Position numbers and translations under genes: made by a program | NCBI RefSeq assembly: GCF_030913705.1 | Contig: NZ_CP133190.1 | Span: forward strand, 3,928,501 to 3,992,500 | DNA: 64,000 nt | Reading direction: 5' to 3' | From: Anaerocolumna sp. MB42-C2 | Lineage (GTDB): Bacteria > Bacillota > Clostridia > Lachnospirales > Lachnospiraceae | The notes under the pieces: model-generated | Seen by the model: the letters and a program-made list of their open reading frames with translations, nothing else | Told to the model about the DNA's origin: nothing | The model's database searches: none | Shown: in pieces, positions 7,364 to 15,033 of the stretch | Position numbering within the stretch: position 1 is the first letter of the stretch | Layout of the letters: the number at the start of each line of letters is the position of its first letter

Positions 7364-8908
7364 ATGGCAAATCAAATGATAATTAATGCAAAAGCCGAAA
7401 AGAATACGATTAATAAAATGATCTACGGGCATTTTGCGGAGCATCTGGGAAGATGTATCTATGGTGGATTTTATGTGGGAGAAGATTCAGAGATACCCAA
7501 TATAGATGGTATGAGAATCGATATCATCGAAGCATTAAAGAAGATTAAGATTCCTTGCTTACGTTGGCCCGGTGGATGTTTTGCCGACGAATATCACTGG
7601 AGGGATGGAATCGGAGCCAAAGAGGAGAGAAAAGAAATCATTAATTCTCATTGGGGCGGAGTAGTGGAGAACAATCACTTCGGTACCCATGAGTTCTTTA
7701 GGTTGTGTGAGCTGTTGGAGACCGAACCCTATATCTGCGGTAACCTTGGAAGCGGTACGGTTCAGGAAATGTCGGAATGGGTAGAATATATGACCTTTGA
7801 CGGCAAGTCGCCTATGACAACCTTAAGAAAGAATAACGGACGTGATAAGCCCTGGAGATTAAAGTATTTTGGTATCGGTAATGAGAACTGGGGCTGCGGC
7901 GGCCGCATGAGAGTCGAATATTATGCGGATGAAGTGAACCGTTATAATCTATATGCAAGAGATTACGGAGATAATGTTTTATTCCGTATTGCGGCAGGTC
8001 CGAGAGGCGATAACTATAAGTGGACCAAGGTCCTTATGAGAGATGCATCCATGCACCTGGATGCCATTGCACTTCATTATTACACAAGGCTGGGTGACCC
8101 TGTTATTACCACCTCCATACCGGATGGCAACCGAAGATACCTTAGGGATAACTCCAGAACGAGAAAGTCGGCTACTCTATTTGATAAGAAAGATTGGTTC
8201 GGCATTATGAAATCGGCAATCTATATGGATGAGATGTTATATAAGAATGAAATCATTATGGATCAATATGATCCGGATAAGAGGGTATCCATGGTAGTGG
8301 ATGAATGGGGAACCTGGTTTGATTGTGAACCTGGTACAAATCCGGGATTTTTATATCAGCAGAATACCTTGCGGGATGCGGTTTCTGCCGGTACTACCCT
8401 GAATATATTTAATAACCATTCGGAACGGGTACATATGGCTAATATTGCACAGACCGTCAATGTTCTCCAGGCAATGATTCTGACTGAGGGTCAGAGGATG
8501 ATACTTACACCGACATATCATGTCTTTGATCTGTATAAAGTACATCAGGATGCCAAGTTACTTGATTATGCACTGCTTTCTGAAGAGTATGAATGTGATG
8601 GGGAGACCTTAAAACAAATCAATGCTTCCGTATCAAAAGCAGTGGATGGGTCTGTTAATATTACCTTGTGTAACATTAATCCTGAGAAAGAAGCGGAGGT
8701 AGTATGTTATATAGAAGACTTTGGACCATTCGGCAGGATCGAGGGTAAAGTGTTAACTTCCAGTTCCATGAATGCCATGAATACCTTTGAAGCTCCGGAT
8801 AATTTAAGACCCTCTGCATTCACGAATTACACAGTGAAAGATAACAAAATTACACTTCATATACCCTCTAAATCCGTTGTCCTATTGACGGTAAAGGCAC
8901 CGGAGTAA
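7364..8908 (+). CDS. abfA: GH51 alpha-L-arabinofuranosidase
   Basis: A 514-residue cytoplasmic retaining glycosidase that removes terminal alpha-L-arabinofuranosyl groups from imported arabino- or arabinoxylo-oligosaccharides. Family marks: [16 protein letters not shown] at residues 20-35, [14 protein letters not shown] around 65-79, the acid/base Glu174 in [12 protein letters not shown], and the nucleophile Glu314 in [11 protein letters not shown]-terminal beta-sandwich follows. There is no signal peptide and the length is typical. AGAGGAG precedes the start. It lies downstream of a sugar importer, separated only by the second rod-like element, so importer and enzyme probably serve one pathway. 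Product arabinose would go to an isomerase/kinase route not in this window. Confidence 0.95.
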   Translation: MANQMIINAKAEKNTINKMIYGHFAEHLGRCIYGGFYVGEDSEIPNIDGMRIDIIEALKKIKIPCLRWPGGCFADEYHWRDGIGAKEERKEIINSHWGGVVENNHFGTHEFFRLCELLETEPYICGNLGSGTVQEMSEWVEYMTFDGKSPMTTLRKNNGRDKPWRLKYFGIGNENWGCGGRMRVEYYADEVNRYNLYARDYGDNVLFRIAAGPRGDNYKWTKVLMRDASMHLDAIALHYYTRLGDPVITTSIPDGNRRYLRDNSRTRKSATLFDKKDWFGIMKSAIYMDEMLYKNEIIMDQYDPDKRVSMVVDEWGTWFDCEPGTNPGFLYQQNTLRDAVSAGTTLNIFNNHSERVHMANIAQTVNVLQAMILTEGQRMILTPTYHVFDLYKVHQDAKLLDYALLSEEYECDGETLKQINASVSKAVDGSVNITLCNINPEKEAEVVCYIEDFGPFGRIEGKVLTSSSMNAMNTFEAPDNLRPSAFTNYTVKDNKITLHIPSKSVVLLTVKAPE

Positions 8909-8926
8909 TCTCGAAAGGAATGTAGA

Positions 8927-9181
8927 ATGGATGGGTTAGATTGTGAAAGATGCCTCCTCCGGGAACTTTCGGATCGGGATTATGTTAAGACTGTTTCGGG
9001 ATATATCAGTCATATTCCCAAGGAACTTAGAACGCCGGAGGAAACCTATAAATACCGGCTGGAACAATGCAAAAAGTGTCAGTACTTACTTAACGGCTTA
9101 TGCAGATTGTGTGGATGTTTTGTGGAGATACGAGCCGCTGTCATTACTAATTATTGTCCCAGTACGAAAGTCAATTGGTAA
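8927..9181 (+). CDS. small Cys-rich protein (DUF6171-like)
   Basis: An 84-residue protein following abfA by 18 bases, with AAAGGA before the start. It has CERC near the N-terminus and a C-terminal block QCKKCQYLLNGLCRLCGCFVE ... NYCPSTKVNW. The paired cysteines suggest a zinc- or iron-sulfur-binding knuckle. It resembles the uncharacterised DUF6171 proteins of Lachnospiraceae as I remember them; the function is unknown. Its second half is duplicated at 9753-9905, and a third decayed trace lies at about 10998-11118. Confidence 0.7.
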   Translation: MDGLDCERCLLRELSDRDYVKTVSGYISHIPKELRTPEETYKYRLEQCKKCQYLLNGLCRLCGCFVEIRAAVITNYCPSTKVNW

Positions 9182-9245
9182 TAAATGAAACGGTTGTATT
9201 CAATGAAAAAATGAAAACAGAATCTTCCGGCTATGCTGGGAGAAA
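9029..9245 (+). repeat. direct duplication, copy 1 (see 9753-9962)
   Basis: From the RTPEETYKY codons of the Cys-rich gene to about 60 bases past its stop, this stretch reappears nearly identically at 9753-9962. The second copy lacks 8 bases just after the stop. High identity continuing into noncoding DNA shows a recent segmental copy, not an old gene family. Confidence 0.85.
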
Positions 9246-9632
9246 GAGCCGACGGTTGATTTAGTCGACATTGTTGACAGGATGGAAGACAACATGTGGG
9301 TTTATCGCTGTGGTCTTCCAACATTAACAGTCATAGGAATAATTGAAATAAGAATAAATTTATTTCATAATTATTTCATAATACATTGATAAATTGAAAT
9401 AAAAAGCGCATAATATATTTATTATTTCAATTATGAAAAATATGATTAGTTTATTTGAGGAGATTGGTATTCTGCATTTAGCAGGAACTGCGCAAAGAAA
9501 TAAGAACTTTATATATGAGGAGTATATAACTATTTTAAAAAGAGATACAGAAAAAATATAGGCCAAAAGTGACTGTCTTTGGATAAGGATATCTGACGTA
9601 CTTTTTTACCGCCGATTTCTTAGTCAGGCAAG
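9246..9632. other. spacer between the two duplicated blocks
   Basis: About 390 bases holding the Fic C-terminal fragment (9433-9561) and otherwise no gene. Several in-frame stops interrupt all other frames. An A/T-rich patch with repeated ATTTCAAT/ATTATTTCAT motifs lies at 9360-9433. Confidence 0.5.
9433..9561 (+). pseudogene. C-terminal fragment of a Fic-family protein
   Basis: A 42-codon frame reading MKNMISLFEEIGILHLAGTA, then RNKNFIYEEYITILKRDTEK and stop. This is the winged-helix end seen in Fic-domain AMP-transferases (typically LVELGILKEITGKKRNR.F.Y.EYL.IL). The HPFxxGNGR catalytic core and all of the N-terminal part are missing. It is a leftover, probably deleted when the surrounding DNA was duplicated. 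Confidence 0.6.
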
Positions 9633-9905
9633 ATGTGGAAAGAATGTATAATAATTTTATCTCAGCTTAATGATGAACTTAAGACTGAAAATATAATTTC
9701 GGATATATCTGAAGTGATAAAAAATGGTGGAATAACTTATGCAGAAGATATAAGAACGCCTGAGGAAACCTATAAATACCGGCTGGAACAATGCAAAAAG
9801 TGTCAGTACTTACTTAACGGTTTATGCAGATTGTGCGGGTGTTTTGTGGAAATACGAACCGCTGTCATTACTAATTATTGTCCCAGTAAAAAAGTCAATT
9901 GGTAA
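9633..9905 (+). CDS. chimeric second copy of the small Cys-rich protein
   Basis: A 90-residue frame. The last 50 residues (RTPEETYKYRLEQCKKCQYL...) are almost identical to those of the protein at 8927-9181. The first 39 residues (MWKECIIILSQLNDELKTEN...) are unrelated and presumably derive from DNA at the insertion site. There is no good ribosome binding site in front of the ATG at 9633, so expression is doubtful. It may be a pseudogene that happens to stay open. The four C-terminal CxxC-type cysteines are kept. Confidence 0.45.
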   Translation: MWKECIIILSQLNDELKTENIISDISEVIKNGGITYAEDIRTPEETYKYRLEQCKKCQYLLNGLCRLCGCFVEIRTAVITNYCPSKKVNW

Positions 9906-9962
9906 TAAATGAAACGGTTGTAATCAATGAAAACAGAATCTTCCGGCTATGCAGGGTGAAAG
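9753..9962 (+). repeat. direct duplication, copy 2
   Basis: Copy of 9029-9245, 724 bases downstream. The match begins exactly at the AGAACGCC codons and ends about 60 bases after the stop, with an 8-base deletion relative to copy 1. Confidence 0.85.
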
Positions 9963-10106
9963 ATCTTGCATTGAGAAAAGTTTATACTAAAACAAATACA
10001 GGCACATGCCATAGATGGTATGTGCCTGCAAATTTATGATTCATTTTCTTCTTCTGGAGTCAGCAGTGTTAAAAATAAAGAGTGGGCTAATTAGCTCAAA
10101 TAGTTT

Positions 10107-10430
10107 CTAAAGATGGTGATTTCCACGTCTTGTTTGAGCTTCTTTATAAACCTGTTCATCTGTACGAGCAGATATAACAATAATCTTCATTACTGAGTTT
10201 ACAATTTCAATTTTGTAGACAATACGAATTCCTAAGTCCTTAAACTTGATTTTGTATAGATTCGTGAGATTTGTACCACCTTTATTACCTAAGGGTTTTC
10301 CGTATCCACCCTGAGAAAAGGGAAGAGGATTTTGACTAACTTTTTTGATCCCCTTTAACACTTGGATGCGAACAGATCCATCTAGCTTTTTAAATCCTGT
10401 TGAGCTTCTTCCAGAAATTCTATATTCCAA
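10107..10430 (-). CDS. RelE/ParE-family toxin
   Basis: A 107-residue protein with the RelE/ParE-fold pattern: YRISGRSSTGFKKLDGSVRIQVLKGIKKVSQNPLP, then the beta-hairpin strands LYKIKFKDLGIRIVYKIE and MKIIVISARTDEQVYKEA. RelE-type toxins cut mRNA on the ribosome; ParE-type toxins act on gyrase; the sequence does not decide between them. Its TTG start follows the antitoxin stop by one base, so it is read by coupling from the antitoxin gene. The arrangement antitoxin-then-toxin and the length are typical of type II modules. Confidence 0.8.
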   Translation of the reverse strand: MEYRISGRSSTGFKKLDGSVRIQVLKGIKKVSQNPLPFSQGGYGKPLGNKGGTNLTNLYKIKFKDLGIRIVYKIEIVNSVMKIIVISARTDEQVYKEAQTRRGNHHL

Positions 10431-10431
10431 C

Positions 10432-10755
10432 TCATTCTATCTCAACATCCTCTGCCTTATTGATTTCTTCTTCAGTAATACCAAGATTGTTAAGAACAGT
10501 ATTATAATCTAATGAAGATTTTTCGGCGTTGTTTACTAAACGGTCATTTGATTCCATAAGAAGATTGTAGTCTGCTTCAAGTTCAGAGAGACGGGCATAT
10601 TCTTCTGGAGATAAAATAATAGCCGACGGTTGATTGTTTTTTAAAACAACAAGCTGTCGCTCGGTACGTAGACGATCAAATATTTTAGCAGCTTGCCCAC
10701 GATTAAATTGCGTAATTGATATTAGACTGTGTAGCATGTCTGATGTGATAGCCAA
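10432..10755 (-). CDS. Phd/YefM-family antitoxin
   Basis: A 107-residue protein if started at the TTG at 10755, which has GGAGGTG 5 bases upstream; the longer ATG-initiated frame has no such site. N-terminal Phd/YefM region: ISITQFNRGQAAKIFDRLRTERQLVVLKNNQPSAIILSPEEYARL, which binds DNA as a dimer. The acidic C-terminus (NNLGITEEEINKAEDVEIE) is the part that wraps the toxin. It normally represses its own operon together with the toxin. Placed next to duplications and gene scraps, as mobile stabilisation modules often are. Confidence 0.8.
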   Translation of the reverse strand: MAITSDMLHSLISITQFNRGQAAKIFDRLRTERQLVVLKNNQPSAIILSPEEYARLSELEADYNLLMESNDRLVNNAEKSSLDYNTVLNNLGITEEEINKAEDVEIE

Positions 10756-10997
10756 AATAACACCTCCAAAATAATTTCTTACTTTTATTATATGCATTTA
10801 CCAGAAAATAATCAACATAATTTGAAGAAAATATCGTTAAATAGTAATGATAATTTGTCGAGAATACATTAGAACCCTTTGGTAAAATCGGTAGTACTGT
10901 CATTACATATCATTAAAATTATGTATGGTTTAGCGAATAATATTTCCACCATTATGGCAATACTCAAAAATAATATTTCCCCTCAAAGCATCGTACT

Positions 10998-11118
10998 ACG
11001 GTAAAAGCACCTGAGTAATCTCGAAAGGAAAGATGAATTGGTTAGAATGTGCGGCTGTTTTGTAGAAATACGCGCCGGTGCCAAAGAAATTAACGAGTGG
11101 AAACTGGTTCGGATTTGA
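10998..11118 (+). pseudogene. third, decayed copy of abfA end plus Cys-rich gene
   Basis: 10998-11030 repeats the last codons of abfA and the following ribosome binding site (compare 8888-8920). It continues into a start codon with a short MNWLE-like beginning, and then in another frame CGCFVEIRAGAKE, the cysteine motif of the small protein. The middle of the gene is deleted. This shows that the abfA/Cys-rich junction has been copied more than once. Confidence 0.6.
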
Positions 11119-11169
11119 CTCCACGGTTAATCTGGAGATAGTAAATATATAATGATAGGAGATGATGGT

Positions 11170-11769
11170 ATGGATTATAGCTGGATATGGGAAACTTTTT
11201 TGATTTTCGTATCAGGAAAGATTATATTGAGAATAGGTGGAAGAAAATCGATATCTCAGATGACCATAACTCAAACAATTGTTATGATCGGTATTGGTTC
11301 ATTATTAATACAGCCAATCGCAGAAAAGAATGTCCTGGTGACATTATTAGTAGCATTGGAGTTTACATTGCTTATGGTTATTTCTGAATATTTAGAAATC
11401 AAATTTGATGCATTTGAAACATTTTCTTCCGGTAAAGCGGTTATCATAATTGAAAATGGTATACTAAATTTAAAAAACATGAAAAAACTCCGACTCACTA
11501 CAGACCGCCTGGAAACCCGCCTGCGCCAAAATGGCGTATCCTCTATAGAAGATGTTAAAACAGCAACGATTGAAGTAAGCGGGCAGATAGGATATGAGCT
11601 TAAGGATGATAAAAAACCAATCACAAAAGAAGATTTTGTCACAATGATGGCTGAAGTAACGGAATTGAAAAATTTAATGAAGGGTTATCAGAATACTAAA
11701 AATAAATCAAATAATAATATTTTTGATGAGATTCAACAAAAGAATCACGAAGGTAAAGCTGAACCCTAA
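11170..11769 (+). CDS. DUF421 (YetF/YcaP-like) membrane protein
   Basis: A 199-residue protein starting at 11170, with AGGAG 8 bases upstream; an ATG at 11152 would be on the wrong side of that site. Three N-terminal hydrophobic segments (WETFLIFVSGKIILRIGG, ITQTIVMIGIGSLLI, VLVTLLVALEFTLLMVIS) are followed by the cytoplasmic DUF421 beta domain containing GKAVIIIENGILNLKNMKKLRLTTDRLETRLRQNGVSSIEDVKTATIEVSGQIGYELK. The C-terminal tail is charged and low in complexity. Homologues exist in spore formers; their role is not settled. Confidence 0.85.
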   Translation: MDYSWIWETFLIFVSGKIILRIGGRKSISQMTITQTIVMIGIGSLLIQPIAEKNVLVTLLVALEFTLLMVISEYLEIKFDAFETFSSGKAVIIIENGILNLKNMKKLRLTTDRLETRLRQNGVSSIEDVKTATIEVSGQIGYELKDDKKPITKEDFVTMMAEVTELKNLMKGYQNTKNKSNNNIFDEIQQKNHEGKAEP

Positions 11770-11961
11770 AACTTCTGATTTAAAAAAAGACAGGCAAAGC
11801 AATGATAATAAGCACCACCAATATATAAGAAGGAAAGTAGGATAATCCCTACGTTTTATTATATTCCGGAATAGATATATAAATAAAAATTTAGTAAAAA
11901 GCCCCCGGACCTAAGGGACACCGGAGGACAAAATGACACATTTATTACAATGCATAATAGG

Positions 11962-12135
11962 CTAATAAATTAAAGACAATATGATATTTTGGGCATAGTC
12001 ACCGAATTTTTCGCCGAACAGATTAAAACCACCGATATATGTTGCATCCGGTTTGTTGCCGATGCGTATGTCTATAGAGTTACTTTCTGCCAGGTTCAGA
12101 TCCCTGATGCAGGTTGGAGAAGCTACCGCAATATC
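11962..12135 (-). pseudogene. C-terminal scrap of an unidentified gene
   Basis: The minus strand holds 57 codons with the look of a true protein end: SIDIRIGNKPDATYIGGFNL, then FGEKFGDYAQNII and a terminal LSLIY. It is closed upstream by a stop and has no start codon. I recall similar ends in bacterial regulatory proteins but cannot name the family with certainty. The plus-strand frame 11989-12270 is its shadow. Confidence 0.4.
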
Positions 12136-12461
12136 TTAGCCATAGTTAGCCCCTTTCCCGATTTGACGGTTTTCTGGTGTAGAATATTTTTAGATTATTA
12201 TAACAATTACCACAAAAACTGTCCACTATTCAGCACAGAAAAAGAAAGGCAACCTTTGATTAAAACATAAAATAAGTTATAAATTATAAAATAACGAAAA
12301 AACTGTAGTAAAATGGATAAATTTACTAAAAGTATGTTATGTTCTCAATGAGCATTGATTAAATACAACAAAGATGCTATATTTGTATTGCAATTAAAAC
12401 ATAATTAATGTTTTAAAGAAACGGAAATTGTAATACGGACACATTTGACACAGTAATAGAA
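12136..12461. other. AT-rich spacer upstream of the GH43 gene
   Basis: No gene seen. It contains the imperfect palindrome AAAACATAATTAATGTTTT at 12398-12416 and a TTGACA at 12445-12450 that could be the -35 of the GH43 promoter, although I find no convincing -10 at the right distance. Confidence 0.4.
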
Positions 12462-12477
12462 AATTAGATATCTAATT
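12462..12477. promoter_or_regulatory. 16-bp perfect palindrome directly before the GH43 Shine-Dalgarno
   Basis: AATTAGATATCTAATT immediately precedes AGGAGG. It may be an operator at the transcription start or an RNA hairpin that limits ribosome access. Chance is possible in such AT-rich DNA. Confidence 0.35.
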
Positions 12478-12487
12478 AGGAGGATTT

Positions 12488-13489
12488 ATGGGAATCAAAA
12501 ATGGGAAAGGCAGGATAATATTACTATTGGCTCTATTTCTATGTTTCACATCTGGGTGCAGAAAAAAAGAAGATTGGTCAAAGTATAGCACACTGCAGTT
12601 GTTTCAAGCGGACCCTACCATATTTTATGAAAAAGGGACTTATTATCTTTATGGTACGAATGAGACGGATGCATCTCAGGGGTTTCATGTTTTTACATCT
12701 GGAGATCTTGTACATTGGACAAACACAGAGAATAGCAGCTTAGCGTTAAAAAAAGGAACTTCTTTCGGAAACGGCGGTTTTTGGGCACCACAGGTCTTTT
12801 TTTATAAGAATTTATATTATATGGCATACACTGCAGATGAGCAAATAGCTATAGCAGAAAGTAAAAGTCCCTTGGGGCCATTTACTCAATCAGACTTAAA
12901 GCCGTTATTTCAAGGAATGTCCTATAAAACCATTGACCCCTATGTATTCTTTGACGATGACGGACAGATTTATTTGTACTTTGTGAAGCAAAACGGTGGG
13001 AATAATATCTATGTGGTGAAGATGAAAGATGACCTGTCCGGCATTGGGGAGGGGGATCAAATAGCCTGTATCACTGCAACCGAACCTTGGGAAAATACAG
13101 AGAAAACCTCCTGGCCGGTAACGGAGGGGCCAACAGTGATAAAAAAGGACGGTACCTATTATCTGTTCTATTCTGCCAACGATTTTAGAAATCCTGATTA
13201 TGCTGTGGGTTATGCAACCAGCAAGAGCCCCCTTGGACCCTGGGATAAGAGGGAGGGACCGATAATAAGCAGAGATAATATAGGCGAAAATGGTACAGGA
13301 CACGGAGATATCGTTGCCGGAAAAGATAAGCAGTTATATTATGTATTACATACTCACAGTAATAACGTTACTGCTACACCGAGAAAGACCGCAATCGTAA
13401 AGCTTAATTATGAGTTACAAAAGGATGGTGTCGGTGTATTCAGCGTTAATAAGAATAGCTTTAGCTATCTTAAACAATATAAGAAGTAA
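12488..13489 (+). CDS. GH43-family glycosidase, lipoprotein
   Basis: A 333-residue five-bladed beta-propeller glycosidase of the GH43 group (arabinanases, xylosidases, arabinofuranosidases). The signal peptide ends in a lipobox (LCFTSGC, Cys24), so it sits on the outer face of the membrane. The three expected acidic residues are visible: Asp42 in FQADPTIF (base), Asp150 in YKTIDPYVFFDDDG (pKa modulator) and Glu213 in PVTEGPTVIKKDG (acid). GFWAPQVFFYKNLYYMAYTA is the usual second-blade motif. It probably trims arabinan or arabinoxylan outside the cell, feeding the importer upstream. Monocistronic in appearance. The exact substrate is not decidable. Confidence 0.9.
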   Translation: MGIKNGKGRIILLLALFLCFTSGCRKKEDWSKYSTLQLFQADPTIFYEKGTYYLYGTNETDASQGFHVFTSGDLVHWTNTENSSLALKKGTSFGNGGFWAPQVFFYKNLYYMAYTADEQIAIAESKSPLGPFTQSDLKPLFQGMSYKTIDPYVFFDDDGQIYLYFVKQNGGNNIYVVKMKDDLSGIGEGDQIACITATEPWENTEKTSWPVTEGPTVIKKDGTYYLFYSANDFRNPDYAVGYATSKSPLGPWDKREGPIISRDNIGENGTGHGDIVAGKDKQLYYVLHTHSNNVTATPRKTAIVKLNYELQKDGVGVFSVNKNSFSYLKQYKK

Positions 13490-13575
13490 ACGCAAGACAT
13501 AAAATATCCATTGGTGGCGGCCTAATATATAACATATTTAAGAATGAGGATTATTTATAAACATTGGAGGAAATT

Positions 13576-14031
13576 ATGCATTTAGGAAGTGTTTATCTGA
13601 TAGTAAAAGATTTTAATAAATCTATTAATTTCTATGAAAAACTACTTGAAATGAAAGTTTCAAAACAAAATATGGATAGATTTGCCATGTTTGATTTTGA
13701 AGGAAAATGTATTGCAATTATGAGTGGCTATTTTGATACCCTTAATTCTAACAAGGTTGTACATAAGGGAGAATATAACCCATACTTTGACGATTTAAAA
13801 CGAATAGCAGAAATGCCGAATTCAAGGAAAGTTGTTTTAAACTTTTGGGATGAAGATTTGAGACAAGAATATATGCGTGTAAAGCAATTAAATATTTCTG
13901 ATAAAATTACAAAGATAAAATATGTATGCAATGCATGCCCGTATTATTATTTTCAAATGACAGACCCCGATGGGAATATAATAGAGGTAACTGGAGAATA
14001 CACACCAGAAGAAGGCGAATTTTGTGAATGA
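13576..14031 (+). CDS. VOC-family (glyoxalase/bleomycin-resistance-like) protein
   Basis: A 151-residue protein with the two beta-alpha-beta-beta-beta modules of the vicinal-oxygen-chelate fold: HLGSVYLIVKDFNKSINFYEKLLEMKV at the start and YYYFQMTDPDGNIIEVTGEY near the end, which carries the usual C-terminal metal Glu. GGAGG lies 6 bases before the ATG at 13576; the TTG at 13564 would not have one. Function cannot be told from the fold. It overlaps the VanZ gene by 4 bases, so the two are co-translated. Confidence 0.8.
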   Translation: MHLGSVYLIVKDFNKSINFYEKLLEMKVSKQNMDRFAMFDFEGKCIAIMSGYFDTLNSNKVVHKGEYNPYFDDLKRIAEMPNSRKVVLNFWDEDLRQEYMRVKQLNISDKITKIKYVCNACPYYYFQMTDPDGNIIEVTGEYTPEEGEFCE

Positions 14032-14573
14032 CATTATGGAATAATATGAATCAGTTATTGGGTAATATCGGGAGAGATTTGCTTGAGCCGGCTAGTTATA
14101 TCCCTTATGGGATTTTAATGGGAGGTTTCTTTATATTACTTTGCATCCTCTGGAGCAGAGGACGTTCTCAAGTGGATAAAGCGGTATTACAAAAGAAGAA
14201 ATGGATACTATTCCTTTGTATTGTCTACAGTACCGTATTATTAAATCTGGCGCTCTTATCCAGGGAACCTGGTTCAAGACAGGGTATAGAGCTTGGTTTG
14301 TTTGCGACTTGGGGGAATACTATGACATCCCATGCTTATTTTATCGAGAATATATTGATGTTCCTGCCATTTGGTATGCTATTTCCTCTTGCTTTTCATA
14401 AGCTGCAGAAGTTACAGGTCTGTTTGATGGTGGGATTACTTTCCAGTCTCTTCTTGGAATTTCTGCAACTGCTGACTCAAAGGGGTTTCTGTCAGTTAGA
14501 TGATGTGGTAACGAATACATTCGGAACGGTATTGGGATGGTGTATTTATAAAATATCTCGGCTAAAAAGCTGA
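14028..14573 (+). CDS. VanZ-family membrane protein
   Basis: A 181-residue protein with about five hydrophobic segments. VanZ hallmarks: NILMFLPFGMLFPLAF, then SLFLEFLQLL and LDDVVTNTFGTVLGW (the D-D-x-x-x-N pattern). VanZ proteins are linked to teicoplanin tolerance in enterococci; for stand-alone members the role is unclear. Start overlaps the VOC gene stop (ATGA). This one is different in type from the two shorter VanZ paralogues at 38436 and 45684. Confidence 0.82.
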   Translation: MTLWNNMNQLLGNIGRDLLEPASYIPYGILMGGFFILLCILWSRGRSQVDKAVLQKKKWILFLCIVYSTVLLNLALLSREPGSRQGIELGLFATWGNTMTSHAYFIENILMFLPFGMLFPLAFHKLQKLQVCLMVGLLSSLFLEFLQLLTQRGFCQLDDVVTNTFGTVLGWCIYKISRLKS

Positions 14574-14825
14574 CCCGTTCCAAGATAAGAATTATCTGAG
14601 GGTTGTTAGGTCAAATTGAAAAAGGTATTTTTCGTATTCGACTGCTGGTGTGAGAACAGAGAATTTTTATTTTTCAAGAGCAAATTTTAAAATAAAATAA
14701 GTTTTTAAGTGTAAAAATGAGTCTTTTAAGTGTAAAGGCTCATTTTTTATGTTTTTTATGGTATTTTTCTTGCTGTAATTAATAGGAAGGTCTATCTGCA
14801 TTTCATCGTAAAGGAGAGTGATATT
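14574..14825. other. intergenic region with terminator
   Basis: Holds the terminator-like hairpin at 14713-14747. The motif TTTTAAGTGTAAA occurs twice around it, once in the 5' shoulder and once in the loop. Otherwise nothing recognised. Confidence 0.4.
14713..14747 (+). terminator. intrinsic terminator after VanZ gene
   Basis: AAAAATGAG (14713-14721) pairs with CTCATTTTT (14739-14747), followed by further T residues. It lies 140 bases past the VanZ stop, before the leader of the large secreted protein gene. Confidence 0.6.
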
Positions 14826-14957
14826 ATGGAACATCGTCGGCGCAGGCAGGAGGATAGACTCCTTTCCTGGTACTGCCAAAGTGCCGATTTTCATTTGGAC
14901 AAGCCCCGCTTTTTGGAAGTGGGTGTATGCTACTGGCCGAAGAAGACAGTAATCTAG
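14826..14957 (+). CDS. possible 43-residue leader peptide or structured leader
   Basis: An ATG at 14826 with AAAGGAG upstream opens a frame for MEHRRRRQEDRLLSWYCQSA..., stopping at 14957, 76 bases before the large secreted protein's start. The GC content is clearly higher than in its surroundings. The RNA can also pair: GGCAG with CTGCC and GGCGC with GTGCC between about 14838 and 14884. It may be a small gene, a leader peptide, or a structured RNA that happens to be open. No family recognised. Confidence 0.3.
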   Translation: MEHRRRRQEDRLLSWYCQSADFHLDKPRFLEVGVCYWPKKTVI

Positions 14958-15033
14958 GGGGAGAAACAGAATGAGAAAAAGCAGTGGCATTGGTGATGCT
15001 GCCACATTGTACGAAAAAAGGAGGAAAAAAAGA

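Noticed and set aside
9360..9566. 68-residue minus-strand frame
   Set aside because: Shadow of the Fic fragment on the plus strand and of AT-rich DNA; no ribosome binding site.
11989..12270. 93-residue plus-strand frame
   Set aside because: No ribosome binding site and low-complexity composition; it overlaps a better coding signal on the opposite strand.
14820..14960. Cyclic di-GMP riboswitch before the secreted-protein gene
   Set aside because: Neither the type I core nor the type II pattern, as I know them, could be placed on the sequence.
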